From: Phycisphaeraceae bacterium
GTDB taxonomy: Bacteria > Planctomycetota > Phycisphaerae > Phycisphaerales > Phycisphaeraceae
Direction of reading: 5' to 3'
Assembly (NCBI GenBank): GCA_002704825.1
Contig: PAIY01000099.1
Span: forward strand, 1 to 64,000
DNA: 64,000 nucleotides
In this document: positions 26,750 to 36,088 of the stretch, piece after piece
Layout of the letters: each line of letters starts with the position of its first letter
Position numbering within the stretch: the first letter of the stretch is position 1
Notes under the pieces: generated by a model
The model's input: only the letters and a program-made list of their open reading frames with translations
What the model was told of the DNA's origin: nothing
Database searches by the model: none
Program-made: the position numbers and the translations under genes

Positions 26750-28138
26750 ATGTTCCGATTCACTGCTCTCAGTAGTTTGTTACTCGCATTATCGTTATCG
26801 GGCTGTCAATCACCGTTGGACGATTCCCTCTACACCCAATGGGAAAATGACCAGCAAACCGCGGTCGCTCAAACCATCACCCAACAGCAGCAGCAAGCCA
26901 AGGCAATGTCCGAGACGTTGCCTGAACCTGCCACACTCGATCAACTCATCGCCTATGCCCAAAAGCATCACCCGGCAATCCAGGCTGCAAGCTTTCGCAT
27001 CGAGCAGGCCGAACATGGCATCATCCTTGCCAAAAGTCTGGACGACCCCATACTCACCATCAGCCCCGTCGGTAACATGGCGCAAACCGCTGATGGCGAG
27101 GTCACGGCCATGGCATCGATCAGCCAACGCCTGCCCATCTCCGGCAGACTGACTGCCCAAAGCGAAGCAGCCAAAGAACAGGTCCAAATTGCATCACAAC
27201 AACATCGCCAAACGCAACTGGCTTTAACACGCGATGTGAAGCAGGCGTACTGGAATCTGCAACTGGCGAACCAGACATTGGCCGTCTACGAATCACAGAA
27301 GCAGTTGATGCATCAAGTCCACGAGTCCGCCGATGCCTCCTACCGTGCCGGTCGCGCTGCACAACAGGACCTGCTGCGACTCAACGTGGAGATCAGCGCG
27401 TTGGACAATCGCATCATTGCAACGCAGCAGCAAAGACGCTCTGCCATCGCACGGATTAACAGTCTGCTGAATCGCCCTGTCGATGCACCATTGACATTGG
27501 CAGACACCGAAGCTTCACCGGTGGATTTACAGACCGCAGACACCTGGCAAAAGCAGGCGATCAATCACTCACCGCAGTTGCAGCAGATTCACCATGCCAT
27601 CGCCCAGGCGCGCAAGCAACTCAAGCTTGCGCATCTCAAGCGTATCCCCGACTTGACCGTCATGCTCAACTATGCAGCGGTGTCGGATCATGGCACGTCC
27701 ATGGCAGCCAACGGTGACGATCAACTCTATGCCGGCATCGGGATCAATCTCCCCATCTGGCAGGAAAAACTCCAAGCCGGCGAAAAGCAGGCTCTCGCGC
27801 GCATCCGTGAATTACTCAGTGAGTTGATTGCTAAGCACAACCAGTTGCAGTTTGCCATCGCGGACATGTATCAGCGTGTTGATGCCCAGCAGAAACAGGA
27901 CACACTTTACCGCGACACCATTCTCCCCCAGGCCAGGCAGGTCCTCGACAGTTCGCGTGTCCAGTACCGATCCGGTCGCGGTCCATTTGCGGACTTGATT
28001 GACAACTGGCAAAAACTGCTTGAACTGCAACTCATGTCCCATCGCAATCACACCCAGCTTCAGCAGGACTACGCACAGCTTCAATTTCTGGCAGCAGGCA
28101 AGGTCCAACCTGATGTCAACAAGCCCAACGCAGACTGA
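26750..28138 (+). CDS. cusC: TolC/CusC-type outer-membrane efflux lipoprotein
   Basis: The 462-residue outer-membrane factor has a lipoprotein signal (LALSLSGC, Cys19) and the long coiled-coil helical duplication of OEP proteins: two halves each with (H)PAIQAAxxR- and SPQLQQIHHAIAQARKQLKLA-like segments. It would form the outer-membrane channel of a tripartite metal-efflux pump with the next two genes. It is 66 nt before cusB. Confidence 0.88.
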   Translation: MFRFTALSSLLLALSLSGCQSPLDDSLYTQWENDQQTAVAQTITQQQQQAKAMSETLPEPATLDQLIAYAQKHHPAIQAASFRIEQAEHGIILAKSLDDPILTISPVGNMAQTADGEVTAMASISQRLPISGRLTAQSEAAKEQVQIASQQHRQTQLALTRDVKQAYWNLQLANQTLAVYESQKQLMHQVHESADASYRAGRAAQQDLLRLNVEISALDNRIIATQQQRRSAIARINSLLNRPVDAPLTLADTEASPVDLQTADTWQKQAINHSPQLQQIHHAIAQARKQLKLAHLKRIPDLTVMLNYAAVSDHGTSMAANGDDQLYAGIGINLPIWQEKLQAGEKQALARIRELLSELIAKHNQLQFAIADMYQRVDAQQKQDTLYRDTILPQARQVLDSSRVQYRSGRGPFADLIDNWQKLLELQLMSHRNHTQLQQDYAQLQFLAAGKVQPDVNKPNAD

Positions 28139-28204
28139 CGTTTTGCCCTTGTTTTAAAGTCTATTTCAACATCCAACTTTTTCACACAGACAAGAGTGTG
28201 CAAC

Positions 28205-30502
28205 ATGAACACCGAACAAGACAACAGGAAAATCCCCAAGAGCATCTCCATCAAGTGGCTGCTCATATTGGTGATCGTATTTCTTTTGGCCATCTCCGCC
28301 GGCGTGTACTTTGCCAAACCGATCAATGCGACGGTTGCCAAACTCACCCCGACTTCGCAAACAGATGACCATGATCATCAAGCCGGTGACGCCACCTATT
28401 ACACCTGTGGCATGCATCCATGGATCATCCTCCCCAAGGCCGGCACGTGCCCGATTTGTCAGATGGACTTAACCCCGCTGGACCCCGCCAAATTTTCAGG
28501 GGAAGTCTCCATCGATCCTGTCATCGTGCAGAACATGGGTATTCGCACGCAAACAATCACACGCGGCCCGTTGGTTAAAACCATCAACACCGTCGGCACG
28601 GTCGCCTACAACGAAACCCTACTGCGTGATGTGAATATCAAAATTGCCGGATGGGTCGAAAAGCTTCATGTCGATTACCTTGGCGCCCAGGTCAAGCAAG
28701 GCGATGCCCTGTTTGATCTCTACTCCCCCGAACTCTACGCTGCCCAACAGGAATACCTCATCGCCCACCGTGCCAATGGCGACAAGGACAACCCCCTGCT
28801 TGAGTCGGCGCGAACGAGACTGCAATACTTTGACATCACCGACCAGCAGATCGCCAATCTCCAGGCATCGGAAAAACCCAGTAAAACACTGAGTATTCAG
28901 AGTCCTTACAGTGGCGTGGTCATTGCCAAGCATGTCAACGAAGGCATGAAACTCGATGCTGGCATGCAGGTCTTTCGCATTGCAGATCTCTCGAAAATAT
29001 GGGTCATTGTCACACTGTACGAATACCAATTGCCCTACATCCAGACCGGCAACAAAGTCACCATGAGCCTGCCCTATATCCCCGGCCACACCTTTGAAGG
29101 CTCCGTGGTGTACATCTACCCATACCTTGATACCAAGACCCGCGAAGTGCAGGTGCGCTTGGAGTTCGAAAATCCGGATGGCCTGCTCAAGCCAGGCATG
29201 TTCGCCAACGTGACGCTTGAAAACAAGCTGGCATCGGATCGCATTCTCGCGCCCCGTGAAGCCATCATCGACACCGGCGAGAGACAGGTCGCTTTCGTCG
29301 CCCTGGGGAATGGTCGTTTTCAACCGCGTGATGTGATGACAGGCATTCAAACACAAAACGATGAAGTCGAAATCCTCCAGGGCTTATCCGAAGGTGAAAA
29401 CGTCGTGACCTCCGGCCAGTTCCTCATTGACTCGGAAGCCAAAATCCGTGCCTCACTGGCGCGAATGCTTGATCCCCAATCAGAGAAAAATCCCGAAAAA
29501 CAGGCACAAAACGTGCTCTCCAGCCTGATCCCGTCTTTGGCAAACGCCATCAATGACGTGCTTAAAACCTATCTGTCAATCGGTGATCAATTGGCAGCCG
29601 ACTCAACCAGTCAGGTGACCGATCAAGCCCAGAAACTTGCAAAGCAAATCGACACATTAACCGCGCAGACCATTTCCGGCCATGAACATTTCTGGCATGA
29701 GCATCCGCAGATCATGGATGCCAAAACCGCTGCCATCCAAATCTCAAACGCAAAGGAGATCAAAACCATGCGACAACACTTTGCCATCCTCAGCATCAAC
29801 CTTGCTGCCCTGATTCAACTCACCGGCGTTCCGGCCACCTTCGCTGGCACGCTTGACCAATTGCATTGCCCGATGTTCCGCGATGATCAAGGCGGTAGTC
29901 ACTGGATGCAGGCAAGTGGTGATGTGCGTAATCCCTACTTCGGTGCTTCCATGCTCAAATGCTTTGACACGCAGGACACACTTCCCGTCACGCCGATCTC
30001 TGATTCGACGGTTCCTGCAGCGACCACGCAACCTGCGGAGAAGGAACATGCCATGTCGCATGATCCAGCAACCCTCGTCACTCACATCACCGACAGTTAC
30101 CTTGCGATCCAACACCAACTGACGCTTGAAACACTGGACGAGGTTGCCAAACCGCTTAAGAAATTAAACAACTCTGCGGACATGCTCGCCAAACATGTTG
30201 ATGAAAAATTAGCTCAGTCCGTCAAAGCGGTCTCGGAAGCAGCAGCCATCAAGACGACGGATATCAAAGCGTTTCGCGATGCCTTTGCCCCGCTGTCGGA
30301 TGCGATGACTGCGATGCTCAAGCAGCTTCCCGATGATCTCAAACCGGACCGCAACGTTTATTTGACGTATTGCCCGATGGTCAAAAAGCACTGGTTACAA
30401 GGCAAAAAAGAAGTCCGCAATCCATACGCACCCTACATGCTCGCTTGCGGCAGCATCAAGGAGCAGTTGCTCAAGTCAGACGATAAGGAGTCTGAAAAAT
30501 GA
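28205..30502 (+). CDS. cusB: CusB-type RND periplasmic adaptor with tandem C-terminal metal-binding-like domains
   Basis: The 765-residue protein is far longer than typical CusB (about 400). Residues 18-37 form a membrane anchor. Residues 65-92 are a heavy-metal-binding domain (YTCGMHP ... CPICQMDLTPL). The membrane-fusion core with lipoyl and barrel domains spans about 95-430. Two homologous C-terminal units follow, each a helical region ending in CPM-x-W-x-Q-x-VRNPY-x-ML-C, resembling the DUF3347 type seen next to Cus proteins. AAGAG 8 nt before supports the ATG at 28205 over GTG 28196. The stop overlaps cusA by 4 nt. Confidence 0.88.
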   Translation: MNTEQDNRKIPKSISIKWLLILVIVFLLAISAGVYFAKPINATVAKLTPTSQTDDHDHQAGDATYYTCGMHPWIILPKAGTCPICQMDLTPLDPAKFSGEVSIDPVIVQNMGIRTQTITRGPLVKTINTVGTVAYNETLLRDVNIKIAGWVEKLHVDYLGAQVKQGDALFDLYSPELYAAQQEYLIAHRANGDKDNPLLESARTRLQYFDITDQQIANLQASEKPSKTLSIQSPYSGVVIAKHVNEGMKLDAGMQVFRIADLSKIWVIVTLYEYQLPYIQTGNKVTMSLPYIPGHTFEGSVVYIYPYLDTKTREVQVRLEFENPDGLLKPGMFANVTLENKLASDRILAPREAIIDTGERQVAFVALGNGRFQPRDVMTGIQTQNDEVEILQGLSEGENVVTSGQFLIDSEAKIRASLARMLDPQSEKNPEKQAQNVLSSLIPSLANAINDVLKTYLSIGDQLAADSTSQVTDQAQKLAKQIDTLTAQTISGHEHFWHEHPQIMDAKTAAIQISNAKEIKTMRQHFAILSINLAALIQLTGVPATFAGTLDQLHCPMFRDDQGGSHWMQASGDVRNPYFGASMLKCFDTQDTLPVTPISDSTVPAATTQPAEKEHAMSHDPATLVTHITDSYLAIQHQLTLETLDEVAKPLKKLNNSADMLAKHVDEKLAQSVKAVSEAAAIKTTDIKAFRDAFAPLSDAMTAMLKQLPDDLKPDRNVYLTYCPMVKKHWLQGKKEVRNPYAPYMLACGSIKEQLLKSDDKESEK

Positions 30503-33500
30503 TTGCCCGATTGATTCGCTGGTGTGTGAACAATCGCATGATGGTCGTCCTGCTCACAGGCTTTGCCCTGCTGGCAGGTGTCTGGTCCATGCGCCATATC
30601 ACCATTGATGCGATCCCTGACTTATCTGATGTGCAGGTGATTATCCGTACCGAGTATCCGGGGCAGGCGCCGCGCATTGTCCAGGATCAGGTGACCTACC
30701 CGTTGACCACGGCCATGCTCGCGGTCCCGCAAGCCAAGGTCGTCCGTGGGTATTCCATGTTCGGCACGAGTTTCGTCTACATCATTTTTGAAGATGGGAC
30801 CGATCTGTACTGGGCGCGTAGTCGTGTGTTGGAACAACTCAACTTTGTCTCCAATCAACTGCCTAACACCGTCACGCCGCAACTTGGCCCCGATGCCACC
30901 GCAGTCGGTTGGATCTATCAGTACACGCTGCATACCGGCAAGTACTGCAAGACACATCCCAACGGACTTTGGCATGATTCGGTGTCCGACACATGGCACG
31001 CCAAACCCAAGGATGCTCCAGCTGATGTTCAAAATCGCCTGACCCATCAGCGGACTTTTGCGGATCGTGATGATTGCCCATTGGATCACACCAAGCTTGT
31101 CCAACCCCAAATTGATCTGGCTCAACTGCGATCGCTACAGGACTGGTATCTGCGTTATGAACTCACCGCAGTGGACGGCGTGAGCGAAGTCGCACCCGTC
31201 GGTGGCTTCGTCAAGCAGTATCAAGTCGTCGTCGACCCTGCCAAGCTGCTGGCGATGTATATCCCTTTAAACAAGGTCAAAATGGCGATCCGCAATGCCA
31301 ACCTGGATGTCGGTGGCAAACTCATTGAGATGAGTGAAACCGAATACATGGTCCGCGGCATTGGGTATCTGGGTTCAACAACGGACAGCGATACCAACCG
31401 AACGGCACAGGTTTTGGCGGACTTGTCGCAGATTGCACTGGGTGCCAACGATGCTGGCAAACCAATCTATCTTAGTGATGTGGCGCAACTGCAAATCGGC
31501 CCGGAGATTCGCCGCGGTATTGCTGAATCCAACGGTGAAGGTGAAACCGTCGGCGGCATCGTGATCATGCGTTACGGTGAGAATGCACAGAAAACCATCG
31601 AACGTGTCAAAGCCAAAATGCAGTCACTTCAGGCTGGTTTACCTGCTGGTGTTTCAGTCGAAGTAGCGTACGACCGCAGTGACTTGATCGAGCGTGCGGT
31701 GGGAACGGTGTATCACACCTTGCTTGAAGAGATCATGGTTGTGGGTTTGGTGATCGTGCTGTTCCTGCTTCATGCACGCAGCGCTTTGGTCGCTGCGTTC
31801 GTCTTGCCGACTGGTGTGCTGGTGACGATTGCGGTGATGTATCTGCTGGACATCAATGCCAACATCATGAGTCTTGGCGGGATTGCAATCTCCATTGGTG
31901 TGATGGTGGACAGCAGCATCGTCATGGTGGAGAACGCGCACAAACACCTTGAAAACAGGGATAAAAACACCAGTCGCGTTGAAGCGATCGGCGATGCTGC
32001 TGCGGAAGTCGGACCGACTTTGTTTTTCAGTCTGCTGATTATCACGGTAAGTTTCCTGCCGATCTTTGTGCTTGGTGAACAGTCAGGGCGCATGTTCCGG
32101 CCGTTAGCTTTTACCAAGACGTTTGCGATGACGGCCGCGGCGATATTGGCGATTACGATCATCCCGGTGTTGATGGTGTACCTGATATCCGACCGCGTCT
32201 TGCCGGAGTCCTGGAGTAAGGCGAAACGTTATTCGGTTTATGGCTTGGTGATGCTCATCCCTGCGATGGTGTTGGCGGTGATGCCGTTACCGACGTTGGC
32301 AGATTATCGCGTTTGGTTGTGTGTCGGCTGGGTGGTGATCTCGGGATTGATCTTACTCCCGCAGAAAATTCATGCAGAGCAAAGCAACCCGGTGAGCCGG
32401 ATATTGCAGAAGGCGTATGAACCGTTTTTCATTTTCTCGATGCAGTATCGCTGGCTGATGTTGATTGGCGGTGCGTTGGTCATTGGCGTGACGATCTACC
32501 CGTTTAAGCAGTTGGGCAGTGAGTTCATGCCACCGCTTGAGGAAGGTGACCTGCTGTACATGCCGACGACGGACCCGGGGATCAGCATGAGTAAAATCCG
32601 CGAGTTATTGCAGCAGACGGACAAGCTCATCACGCAGTTCCCGGAAGTCGCCAACGTGTTTGGTAAAGCCGGTCGTGCGGAGACGGCAACGGACCCTGCG
32701 CCGCCGAGCATGCTGGAGACGACGATTATTCTGCATCGCGACAAGCGTAAATGGCGGACAAGGCCGGTGCGCCGGTTTTATGATTCATGGCCGGCGTTCC
32801 TGGCTGTGATCCCGCAGAAAATCTGGCCTAACACACGTTACATCACCACGGATGAGTTGGTGTATGGGTATCAATTGCCCACGTCGTCGGGAGAGCATCT
32901 GCATGTGCCGGGGCTTAATGATGTGCTTCAATTCCCAGGGTTAACCAATGCATGGACCATGCCGATTCGCACGCGTATTGACATGCTCTCCACGGGAATC
33001 AAGACGCCGGTGGGTATCAAGGTGATGGGGCCGGATCTTGGGAAACTGGCTGAATTATCCGAGCAGATTGCAACGACCATCAAGACCGACCCACGCACGC
33101 AGGCCAACACGGTCAGTGCGTTCTCGGAAAAAAGTGTTGGCGGGAATTACTTTGACATCAAGATCAACCGTCAGCATATCGCACGCTATGCGCTGTCAAT
33201 CAGTGATGTGCAGGATGTGATCATGAGTGCGATTGGCGGGATGAATATCACCTGGACCGTTGAGGGGCTGGAGCGATACCCGGTGAGTCTGCGGTATCCG
33301 TCGGAGTTGCGGGATAACGTTGAGAAACTCAAGCAGACGCTTGTGCCGACATCATCGGGGACGCAGGTTCCGTTAGGTCAATTGGCGGAGATTTCGATCC
33401 ACAAAGGTCCGCCGATGATCAAGAGTGAAAACGCGCGACTCACGGCATGGGTGTTCGTGGACATCTCAGGAATGGACGTGGGTAGCTATGTGACAATGGC

Positions 33501-34113
33501 CAAGGATGTCATAGGGCAACAGATCCAATTGCCCGAGGGATACAACATCGTCTGGTCCGGTCAGTATGAGTACATGCAGGCTGCGCGGCAGCGACTGATG
33601 ATGGTGATCCCGGTTGCGGGTGTTTTGATTTTGTTACTACTTTATCTGGCAACCAAAAGTTGGGTAAAAGTCTGTATTGTGCTTTTGGCGATTCCGTTTA
33701 GTCTTGTTGGGGCGGTCTGGTTGTTGTGGGCTTTGGACTACAACTTATCGATTGCCGTCTGGGTCGGCGTGATCGCGCTGGCAGGATTGGATGCCGAGAC
33801 CGGGTTGGTGATGCTGCTGTACCTGGAGAACAGTTTTGATCGCTTCAAGCGTGAGAACCGAATGAATGACCGGGTGGACCTTTGGCATGCGATTCATGAT
33901 GGTGCGGTCCAGCGTATCCGCCCCAAGACGATGACGGTGGTGACGACGTTTATCGGGTTACTGCCACTGCTCTGGGCATCGGGCGCCGGTGCGGACACGA
34001 TGCGACGATTGGCGGCACCAATGATTGGCGGCCTGGGGACGAGTTTCATCATGGAGTTACTGTTGTACCCGGTGATTTTTTATCTGCTCAAATGCCGTCA
34101 GATCAAACGGTGA
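30499..34113 (+). CDS. cusA: CusA-type heavy-metal RND efflux permease
   Basis: The 1204-residue inner-membrane pump uses proton motive force to expel Cu/Ag-type cations. ITIDAIPDLSDVQVIIRTEYPG and GVMVDSSIVMVENAHKHLE are diagnostic of the HME-RND subfamily; the latter carries the proton-relay Asp. It is about 155 residues longer than E. coli CusA. One insertion (about residues 148-205) in the porter domain holds CKTHPNGLWHD and DDCPLDH; another (about 595-650) adds two extra hydrophobic segments. The ATG overlaps the cusB stop by 4 nt. A terminator follows. Confidence 0.93.
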   Translation: MIARLIRWCVNNRMMVVLLTGFALLAGVWSMRHITIDAIPDLSDVQVIIRTEYPGQAPRIVQDQVTYPLTTAMLAVPQAKVVRGYSMFGTSFVYIIFEDGTDLYWARSRVLEQLNFVSNQLPNTVTPQLGPDATAVGWIYQYTLHTGKYCKTHPNGLWHDSVSDTWHAKPKDAPADVQNRLTHQRTFADRDDCPLDHTKLVQPQIDLAQLRSLQDWYLRYELTAVDGVSEVAPVGGFVKQYQVVVDPAKLLAMYIPLNKVKMAIRNANLDVGGKLIEMSETEYMVRGIGYLGSTTDSDTNRTAQVLADLSQIALGANDAGKPIYLSDVAQLQIGPEIRRGIAESNGEGETVGGIVIMRYGENAQKTIERVKAKMQSLQAGLPAGVSVEVAYDRSDLIERAVGTVYHTLLEEIMVVGLVIVLFLLHARSALVAAFVLPTGVLVTIAVMYLLDINANIMSLGGIAISIGVMVDSSIVMVENAHKHLENRDKNTSRVEAIGDAAAEVGPTLFFSLLIITVSFLPIFVLGEQSGRMFRPLAFTKTFAMTAAAILAITIIPVLMVYLISDRVLPESWSKAKRYSVYGLVMLIPAMVLAVMPLPTLADYRVWLCVGWVVISGLILLPQKIHAEQSNPVSRILQKAYEPFFIFSMQYRWLMLIGGALVIGVTIYPFKQLGSEFMPPLEEGDLLYMPTTDPGISMSKIRELLQQTDKLITQFPEVANVFGKAGRAETATDPAPPSMLETTIILHRDKRKWRTRPVRRFYDSWPAFLAVIPQKIWPNTRYITTDELVYGYQLPTSSGEHLHVPGLNDVLQFPGLTNAWTMPIRTRIDMLSTGIKTPVGIKVMGPDLGKLAELSEQIATTIKTDPRTQANTVSAFSEKSVGGNYFDIKINRQHIARYALSISDVQDVIMSAIGGMNITWTVEGLERYPVSLRYPSELRDNVEKLKQTLVPTSSGTQVPLGQLAEISIHKGPPMIKSENARLTAWVFVDISGMDVGSYVTMAKDVIGQQIQLPEGYNIVWSGQYEYMQAARQRLMMVIPVAGVLILLLLYLATKSWVKVCIVLLAIPFSLVGAVWLLWALDYNLSIAVWVGVIALAGLDAETGLVMLLYLENSFDRFKRENRMNDRVDLWHAIHDGAVQRIRPKTMTVVTTFIGLLPLLWASGAGADTMRRLAAPMIGGLGTSFIMELLLYPVIFYLLKCRQIKR

Positions 34114-34165
34114 ACATGACAAATCCCTACCGTTGATCTGGTTAACCCCACCAGATCGACATGTG

Positions 34166-34203
34166 CACGCTGCGGTCCCCATTGGCCGCAGCGTGTCTTT
34201 TTT
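34166..34203 (+). terminator. Rho-independent terminator after cusA
   Basis: A 10-bp perfect stem (34166-34175 with 34186-34195, 10-nt loop) is followed by TCTTTTTTA. It closes the metal-efflux operon. Confidence 0.93.
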
Positions 34204-34216
34204 ATTACTGACCCCT

Positions 34217-34270
34217 TGACTCCCGAAACGTTTAGGCTACAGTTACCTAAAGACAGCCGAAACGTTTTGG
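34217..34270 (+). promoter_or_regulatory. Promoter with twin LacI-type operators
   Basis: CCGAAACGTTTAGG (34223-34236) and CCGAAACGTTTTGG (34257-34270) are near-identical palindromes with a central ACGT and centres 34 bp apart. The first lies inside the spacer of a promoter-like pair, TTGACT (34217-34222) and TACAGT (34238-34243), with a short 15-nt spacer. The second lies downstream of the predicted start. This arrangement predicts strong repression by the LacI-type protein encoded next. Confidence 0.75.
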
Positions 34271-34306
34271 TTGCGGTAAATATTGAAATTTATCCATAGA
34301 GTCACC

Positions 34307-35299
34307 ATGAAAATCACGCTCAAGCAAATAGCCAAGCAGAGCGGTGTTTCCATGCCAACGGTCAGCGAGATTCTCAACGACAAAGGCGTGTACTCCGAGC
34401 AGACACGCAAGAAGGTTCTGGCGGTGGCACGCGATCTTGGGTATCGCCCCAACGCCTCGGCAAGGGCGATGCAGTCGGGCAAGTTCAACACGGTGACCTG
34501 GTTAAGCAGTACGCATGCCGGCGCTCGATTCATGACCAGTCCGTTACTCGATGGCGTGTTGCATTCACTGGATGCCAAGCAGATGCAGCTGCACATCGCT
34601 CGTGTCAATGACAACAAACTCACCGACCCGGACTACCTGCCCAGCGCGCTGCGTCACTTGAGTTGCGATGGCCTGATCATTGATTACACCAAGGACATCC
34701 CGCCGCGCTTCTGGGAGTTGGTTCAAGAAACGCGCTTGCCTGCCGTATGGATCAACACCAAGCAAAAGTATGATTCGGTGTATCCGGATGATGTCGCTGC
34801 GACCCGAGATATGACTCAGGTGCTACTTGCAATGGGACATCAGGAAATCGGATACTTAACGCCGCCGATCATCAATGATCACTACTCGTATGCGGATCGC
34901 TGCCTGGGATATCGTCAAGCCATGGAGGTTGCCGGTCTCAAAACCCATGTCGTCGAGCATGGCAGAATCCCCGGTTCACAACTCCGTCAAGCTGTCTGCG
35001 AACTGGTCAAAGCAAACGCCAACCTCACCGCGTGGCTCAGTTACAGTGACACCGTTGCAGTTCACATCTGCCATGTCTTGGAACAAATGGGACACGTGGT
35101 CGGCGAAACCCATCATGTCTCAACAGTCGGTGCAGCTATTTCATTGCAACTCCAATACCTTGAACATTATCCCATTCTCCACACGCCGCACATCTGGGAA
35201 ACTGTCGGGCAGCAGGCTGTTGAACTGCTTCTTAAAAAAATCAAAAATCCCAAAACACGTCAAACATCCAAAGCAGTACATGTCCCCTATCAACTGTAA
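34307..35299 (+). CDS. LacI family transcriptional regulator
   Basis: The 330-residue regulator has the HTH ITLKQIAKQSGVSMPTVSEILND, hinge LGYRPNASARAMQSG and a sugar-binding core with GLIIDYTKDIP and MGHQEIGYLTPP. The ATG at 34307 opens the HTH; an in-frame TTG at 34283 would add 8 residues. It leads a second LacI-pseudopilin-hydrolase unit (34 nt to the pseudopilin). Two operator-like palindromes lie 37-84 nt upstream. Confidence 0.92.
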   Translation: MKITLKQIAKQSGVSMPTVSEILNDKGVYSEQTRKKVLAVARDLGYRPNASARAMQSGKFNTVTWLSSTHAGARFMTSPLLDGVLHSLDAKQMQLHIARVNDNKLTDPDYLPSALRHLSCDGLIIDYTKDIPPRFWELVQETRLPAVWINTKQKYDSVYPDDVAATRDMTQVLLAMGHQEIGYLTPPIINDHYSYADRCLGYRQAMEVAGLKTHVVEHGRIPGSQLRQAVCELVKANANLTAWLSYSDTVAVHICHVLEQMGHVVGETHHVSTVGAAISLQLQYLEHYPILHTPHIWETVGQQAVELLLKKIKNPKTRQTSKAVHVPYQL

Positions 35300-35333
35300 A
35301 TCATCTCACTGGTGAAATTCTCTGGAGACACCC

Positions 35334-36047
35334 ATGAAACGTCAACATGCCTTTACACTCATTGAATTACTGGTGGTCATATCCATCATTTCCCTGCTCG
35401 TTGCCATTCTCCTGCCTGCGTTGGGATCAGCACGCAAAAGCGCCCAAGGCATCCAGTGTCAATCCAACATGCGGCAGATCATGATGGTGGTGTTCACCTA
35501 TACGTCTGACCACAAGGATGTCGTCCCCTATCATCGAAATATTACCTCGAATGATACGTCCAACATCTGGTACGGCATTGCCCAGCATATGTCTGAAGCC
35601 GGATACCTGCCCAATAAAACAGACAAAAACAGTGATCCGCAAGTCGGCGATGTCAGCACGCTGAACACGCTGTGGGTCTGCCCTGCAAACATCAATCCCC
35701 CTTTCACCGAAGATAGTGGTATTCTCCGCTACTTTTTCTATCGCAAGAATTATTACATCTCCTCAGATCAAAGCAGTATCACATGGGCAGCAGCGTCCGG
35801 CCCGGGATGGTGGAACGAAAAGTACGTCCTCAGTCGCATGAGCCTTGCAGCTGATCCGACCAATACCTACTTCCACTACGACTATCAGGACAACACAAAA
35901 GTCACCTCCTATCTTTCCGGTGGTGGCTCACACACCCGGGGTGGTGGCCCGCATCTCAGCGACACCATCAACGTTTCATTCCTGGATGGTCATGTGATCA
36001 ACAGCCCCATTTTCGACACGGCCAGTTGGCTTCACGAAAACCCATAA
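35334..36047 (+). CDS. Type II/IV pseudopilin-like protein, H-Xn-DG type (4 of 4)
   Basis: The 237-residue protein has a very short leader and the prepilin motif [20 protein letters not shown] from residue 6, with a C-terminal H-X10-DGHV (HLSDTINVSFLDGHV). CTGGAGA precedes the ATG. It lies between the LacI gene and a secreted GH-A hydrolase (41 nt). The N-terminal 40 residues are nearly the same in all four copies; the globular domains differ strongly. Confidence 0.88.
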   Translation: MKRQHAFTLIELLVVISIISLLVAILLPALGSARKSAQGIQCQSNMRQIMMVVFTYTSDHKDVVPYHRNITSNDTSNIWYGIAQHMSEAGYLPNKTDKNSDPQVGDVSTLNTLWVCPANINPPFTEDSGILRYFFYRKNYYISSDQSSITWAAASGPGWWNEKYVLSRMSLAADPTNTYFHYDYQDNTKVTSYLSGGGSHTRGGGPHLSDTINVSFLDGHVINSPIFDTASWLHENP

Positions 36048-36088
36048 GACAACATGCAGCTCAATATCACAAACACCACGGAGTTCCC

